Shown here: positions 60,844-64,000 of the stretch, piece by piece
How the letters are laid out: each line of letters opens with the position of its first letter
Position numbering within the stretch: position 1 is the first letter of the stretch
Source of the DNA: Pelecanus crispus
Taxonomy: Eukaryota > Chordata > Aves > Pelecaniformes > Pelecanidae
Assembly (NCBI RefSeq): GCF_030463565.1
Contig: NC_134645.1
Location: 565,501 to 629,500, forward strand
Length of the DNA: 64,000 nucleotides
Direction: 5' to 3'
Program-made: the position numbers and the translations under genes
Notes under the pieces: generated by a model
What the model saw: only the letters and a program-made list of their open reading frames with translations
Told to the model about the DNA's origin: nothing
Databases searched by the model: none

Positions 60844-63711
60844 TCAGTTATACAAGTTTTTGGCCAGCAAGGCATGATTCCCCCCAGTATGTATTTTCTC
60901 TGGAAGTATCCTACCCAATCCTGCGGATACCCTGAAGGGACAGACGCTGCCCAGGTCTCATTGAAAGCCACCCTCCCAGTGCCCCAGAGCAGAGAGATGT
61001 AGAGGTCCTCTCTCCTGAGCGCGGCGGGCCAGTTACCTTCTGGCCGTCTCCTCCAGCAAAGTACTTACTCGCCCAGGGAAATAACCGGGAGACTGCAAAA
61101 TTAAAGGTGGGTGGGAGAGGCCCGGAGAGCGGAGGGTCGAGAAGATCCGCTGGTGTCCCCGAGGCAGCGCAGGCTGCGGGAAGAGATGGACCTTCAGAAG
61201 AACCCCATCAAGAGCGGAGCCCGGCCACGACTTGCCTTTGCCTACGCAGCGAGCGGGAGCTTCCGAAAGGGAGCTGCCGGCACGCAGAGCCTCCGCCGCG
61301 CAGGCCTAGAAGGAAAGCTGCCTGAGGACTGCAGAAGACAAATCCCTAGGTCGTATTTTCAGAGAGATCATTATAACACCGTGGCTGTCCCATTTTATCA
61401 GTGTATGTACAGCCGCCGATGCTCATGTTCTGCAATTATCTGGCTTGTTCCACAAACGGGGTGATCATCAAGGGATAAATAACTGGAGGAAAGGTCACAT
61501 GTTACCGAGCAATGCTTCCCCCGTGCTTTGTTGCAGCCTTATTTTTATTCAAACACTAACAAAATGCACCTATTTCAGTAATTCCACTAATGAGCTGTTA
61601 CTTTTGGACATCTTAGAAAAAGGGCAAAGGTACAAAGGTTCAATTATTTGTCATTTACTTATGCCTTCCAGTTCCTTCAAATTGGCTGCTTGAACACACA
61701 GGGATAATATACTATCCTCGCTCTACTATTGTTAGCCACATACCAGCAATACTATCCCCTTTTACTTGTATTAGCCTCTTTGTTACAGCATATGTGAGTT
61801 ACAGGGAAGGGGAGGCTTCTCTTGAAAGCTTGAGTATTCTTCCACTAAAACAGTATTCTAATAATTTTTTGTTTGTGAACAGCAGTAGTAGGATTTTCAG
61901 AACCGTTAAAAGTCGCCCATACCACCCTTTGGGAGGGACGGTAAAACTGACAGCTTTTATCAGGCAAATCTGGAGAACTTTTGAAAAACTCAACCCTGTA
62001 ATAAGAGCAACAAAGACCGACTACCACAAAGGCGGATGCGAGCCTGCGAATCGACATCCTTCCCGAACGCGCACTCGCTTCAGAGGTATCCTTCAAGGGG
62101 CTGCAGACACGACGCCTTATGAAGACAGACGCTGTACCGCACTAAAAGCCTCCCCAAAACTTCGCGGGGAGGGAAACCAAGCCTGTGTGCACCGGGTGGT
62201 TGGCACCTGTAATTCTCATTCTTCAGAGAAAAAAGGGACCGAGTGACTGCGCCCTTCGGAGAAGAGACTGTTCAGGCGACGGCAGTGCCGTTTGGGAGCC
62301 ACAAACCATCGCTGGCGGGGTTTATCCACACCGCGCACCCGCGGGCGCTCTCTCCGAGCCTGCAGACTGCACCGCGTGGGTCAGGTTAAGGAGAAAACTG
62401 TTAACTCACTCATTTTTGCAGCATGTGCGGACCAAGTATTTAATTAGTCAGACCTAGTGTGCGTGCTATCACACAATATAGCTGATCTGAATGTGCAACA
62501 TAAAGACATTGTCCACCAGTGTTTGCGATTAATTCACCGCTTACAGATGGCCAAGCCACGTGGTTATTATTCAGCGTATTCCGAGTGCGAGACCCTCACT
62601 GGAGGATTGGATGACCTAATGGAAACTAAAGGACCAGAACATGCTAAGTGAGACGCAAATACGCTATATCCACACAAATAAATTAAATATGCTGAGGAAT
62701 GCTCTGGCACTTCACCTATCTTGTATGGGGCACCTTGCATCCATGCTATTAATTTTTTTTTTTAGTTTCCAAGGCAGGATAGCTGTGTCCAAACATTTTA
62801 CACTTAAAAAGAGAGGAAACCATACAGATGGGGAGTATTAGTACCTTCATTTTACGGAGGACGTAGGTACAGAAAGATTGAAAGATGTATTTAGAAGTTA
62901 CACATGATGATTTTGTGGTTAAGGAACTAGAGAATAACTTGGGTCTCAATTTTTTTTTTCCTTAACAGCTCTCCTGTCTCCCGTTTTAATAATTTTTAAA
63001 AATGTCCATGATATATTTTTAAAACACTTCTGCTGATACGTTTTAGAAACATAAAATTTTGTTACTTTAATTAGGATTTTTTTTTAATGAATAGGAATTC
63101 TGTAGTTTTAAAATCTTAAGTAGAACTCATTTTGGTTTTGCAAAGCTAGAAATTCTCTTGCTCTCATAAGATAAAGCATCCAGTTTTGGTTGCAGTAGCA
63201 GACTGCAAAATATCCAAAGCTTTGGTTAGTCTTGGACTTCAGCATCTTTAGCTTTGGGCCATGTACATGTATTAGCTGGGGAATCAAGTTTGGGGGAGAG
63301 GCAGAAACAGTTTTTCTGGTAGCTTATTGTTTGCATTTGACAGCTGTTGGAAACTGCTTACACGCTGGAAATATTAATAGTCTTGATGGAGATAAGTGAG
63401 GCAGGCAGGCAGGAATTAGAAGAGCTGTTTATCACATGGCTCTCCTATACGGCTGCAACTTCCTCTGGACAAGTCAGATAATACGATTTGGTCCTAAAAC
63501 ACGCGCAGCAGATAGTGGTATATTTACTTGGAGCCGCAGCCAGAAAATAAAGGCGGCAGCACGGTTAAGTACGTGAAAGCCTTGCGCCTTCTCGTTGAAT
63601 GCCGGGCTGTTCCCGGAGGTTTACGCAGCCGCAGCAATTACCTTTTGAGTCTACACAGGAGGGAAGGAGAGAATCTTTTCTCTTTCCTGTGGACCTTGTT
63701 TCAGTGAGTTA

Positions 63712-63960
63712 TGCCTCTGTACCTCATGATTAGATTGCTGTAATGTCCTATACGTGTATCTTTACCCTCGGGGCACTCAAAAATCAAGCTGATGCAGAAT
63801 GCAGCTGCCTGCTTATTAAGCAAGAACCCACGTTGGGAACACAGCTAGCCACTTGGCCAGGATCCGCACCGCCTCCCCGGGATGAAATTCCAGGTGGAGC
63901 TCACAGGGATCCTGTGAACCTCCAAATCCCGAGGTGGTGGAGCCTTGGCAGCCGGGGGAC
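63712..63960 (+). mobile_element. Ancient L2/CR1-superfamily LINE fragment (reverse transcriptase end)
   Basis: At 63730-63753 the DNA reads LDCCNVLY, and at 63795-63818 in another frame QNAAACLL. These match the LDYCN...QNAAARLL signature that closes the reverse transcriptase of L2/CR1-type non-LTR elements. About 40 bases later, fragments resembling the following LHWLPV...I.FK region can be read with further frame changes. The frame shifts show a long-dead copy. The exact family needs a library search. Confidence 0.6.
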
Positions 63961-64000
63961 CTCCTCGCGGGGATGCTCTGCAGCGAGCACAACCTGTGCC

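Larger units (their letters stand above)
52970..64000 (-). other. RALGAPA2: RALGAPA2 intron (minus strand) to window end
   Basis: AT-rich unique sequence with a C run (53418-53434), a CpG-dense islet at 54,700-54,870 and another at 61,020-61,330, a tRNA-Ile/CR1 SINE (60715-60843) and an old LINE fossil (63712-63960). I searched by eye for the Ral-GAP exons expected upstream (for motifs such as PFFGPLFDG or GNDEVHIVWSE) and saw none, so one long intron is likely. Several minus-strand frames flanked by AG/GT words (53,800-54,056; 58,900-58,970; 60,450-60,640) match nothing I recognise. Confidence 0.55.

Noticed and set aside
1-64000. CRISPR arrays, bacterial operons, phage or viral genes
   Set aside because: None seen. 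The window is animal nuclear DNA with spliced genes; the tandem arrays are minisatellites without spacers.

Overview
This window is vertebrate nuclear DNA, almost certainly from a bird. The genes are split by introns with normal GT/AG splice sites. The window carries a CR1 LINE 3' end and a SINE made of a tRNA-Ile head joined to a CR1 tail; SINEs of that design are known from songbirds, so a passerine is plausible but not proven. Very GC-rich CpG blocks sit in otherwise AT-rich sequence.

Layout. (1) 1-24,553, + strand: the last five recognisable exons of CFAP61, a cilia/flagella protein of the calmodulin- and spoke-associated complex. They lie at 545-872, 1374-1465, 4719-4924, 21359-21449 and 24350-24553, and their splice phases join into one open frame. 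One intron is 16.4 kb. The last exon lies between two unrelated-length minisatellites (35-bp and 39-bp units). (2) 24.2-27.6 kb: a large CpG island holding the single-exon gene INSM1 (26222-27490, +), a SNAG-domain zinc-finger repressor of neural and endocrine progenitors. Its upstream region carries E-boxes, repeated ACAAAGG (SOX/TCF-type) sites, two copies of a 17-bp POU/homeodomain-like element, an inverted CCAAT box and a TATA-like box. Its 3' UTR has AU-rich nonamers and a good AATAAA. (3) 28.35-52.85 kb: intergenic DNA with GC-rich islets, a 10-bp minisatellite, a CR1 fragment, and probably the unlocated last exon and 3' UTR of RALGAPA2. (4) 52,848-52,969, - strand: one certain RALGAPA2 exon (end of the Ral-GAP catalytic region and C-terminal tail). 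(5) 52,970-64,000: RALGAPA2 intron with the SINE and an old L2/CR1-type LINE fossil at the window end.

The order CFAP61 (+), INSM1 (+), RALGAPA2 (-) is the one found at human 20p11.23, so this is a conserved synteny block. The three genes do not form a pathway. INSM1 is the developmental regulator of the block, and the large introns and gene-poor flanks are where its enhancers would be expected. I found no convincing novel gene system. The most interesting signals are the duplicated POU-like element with nearby SOX-type sites upstream of INSM1, the paired minisatellites around the last CFAP61 exon, and the tRNA-Ile/CR1 SINE.
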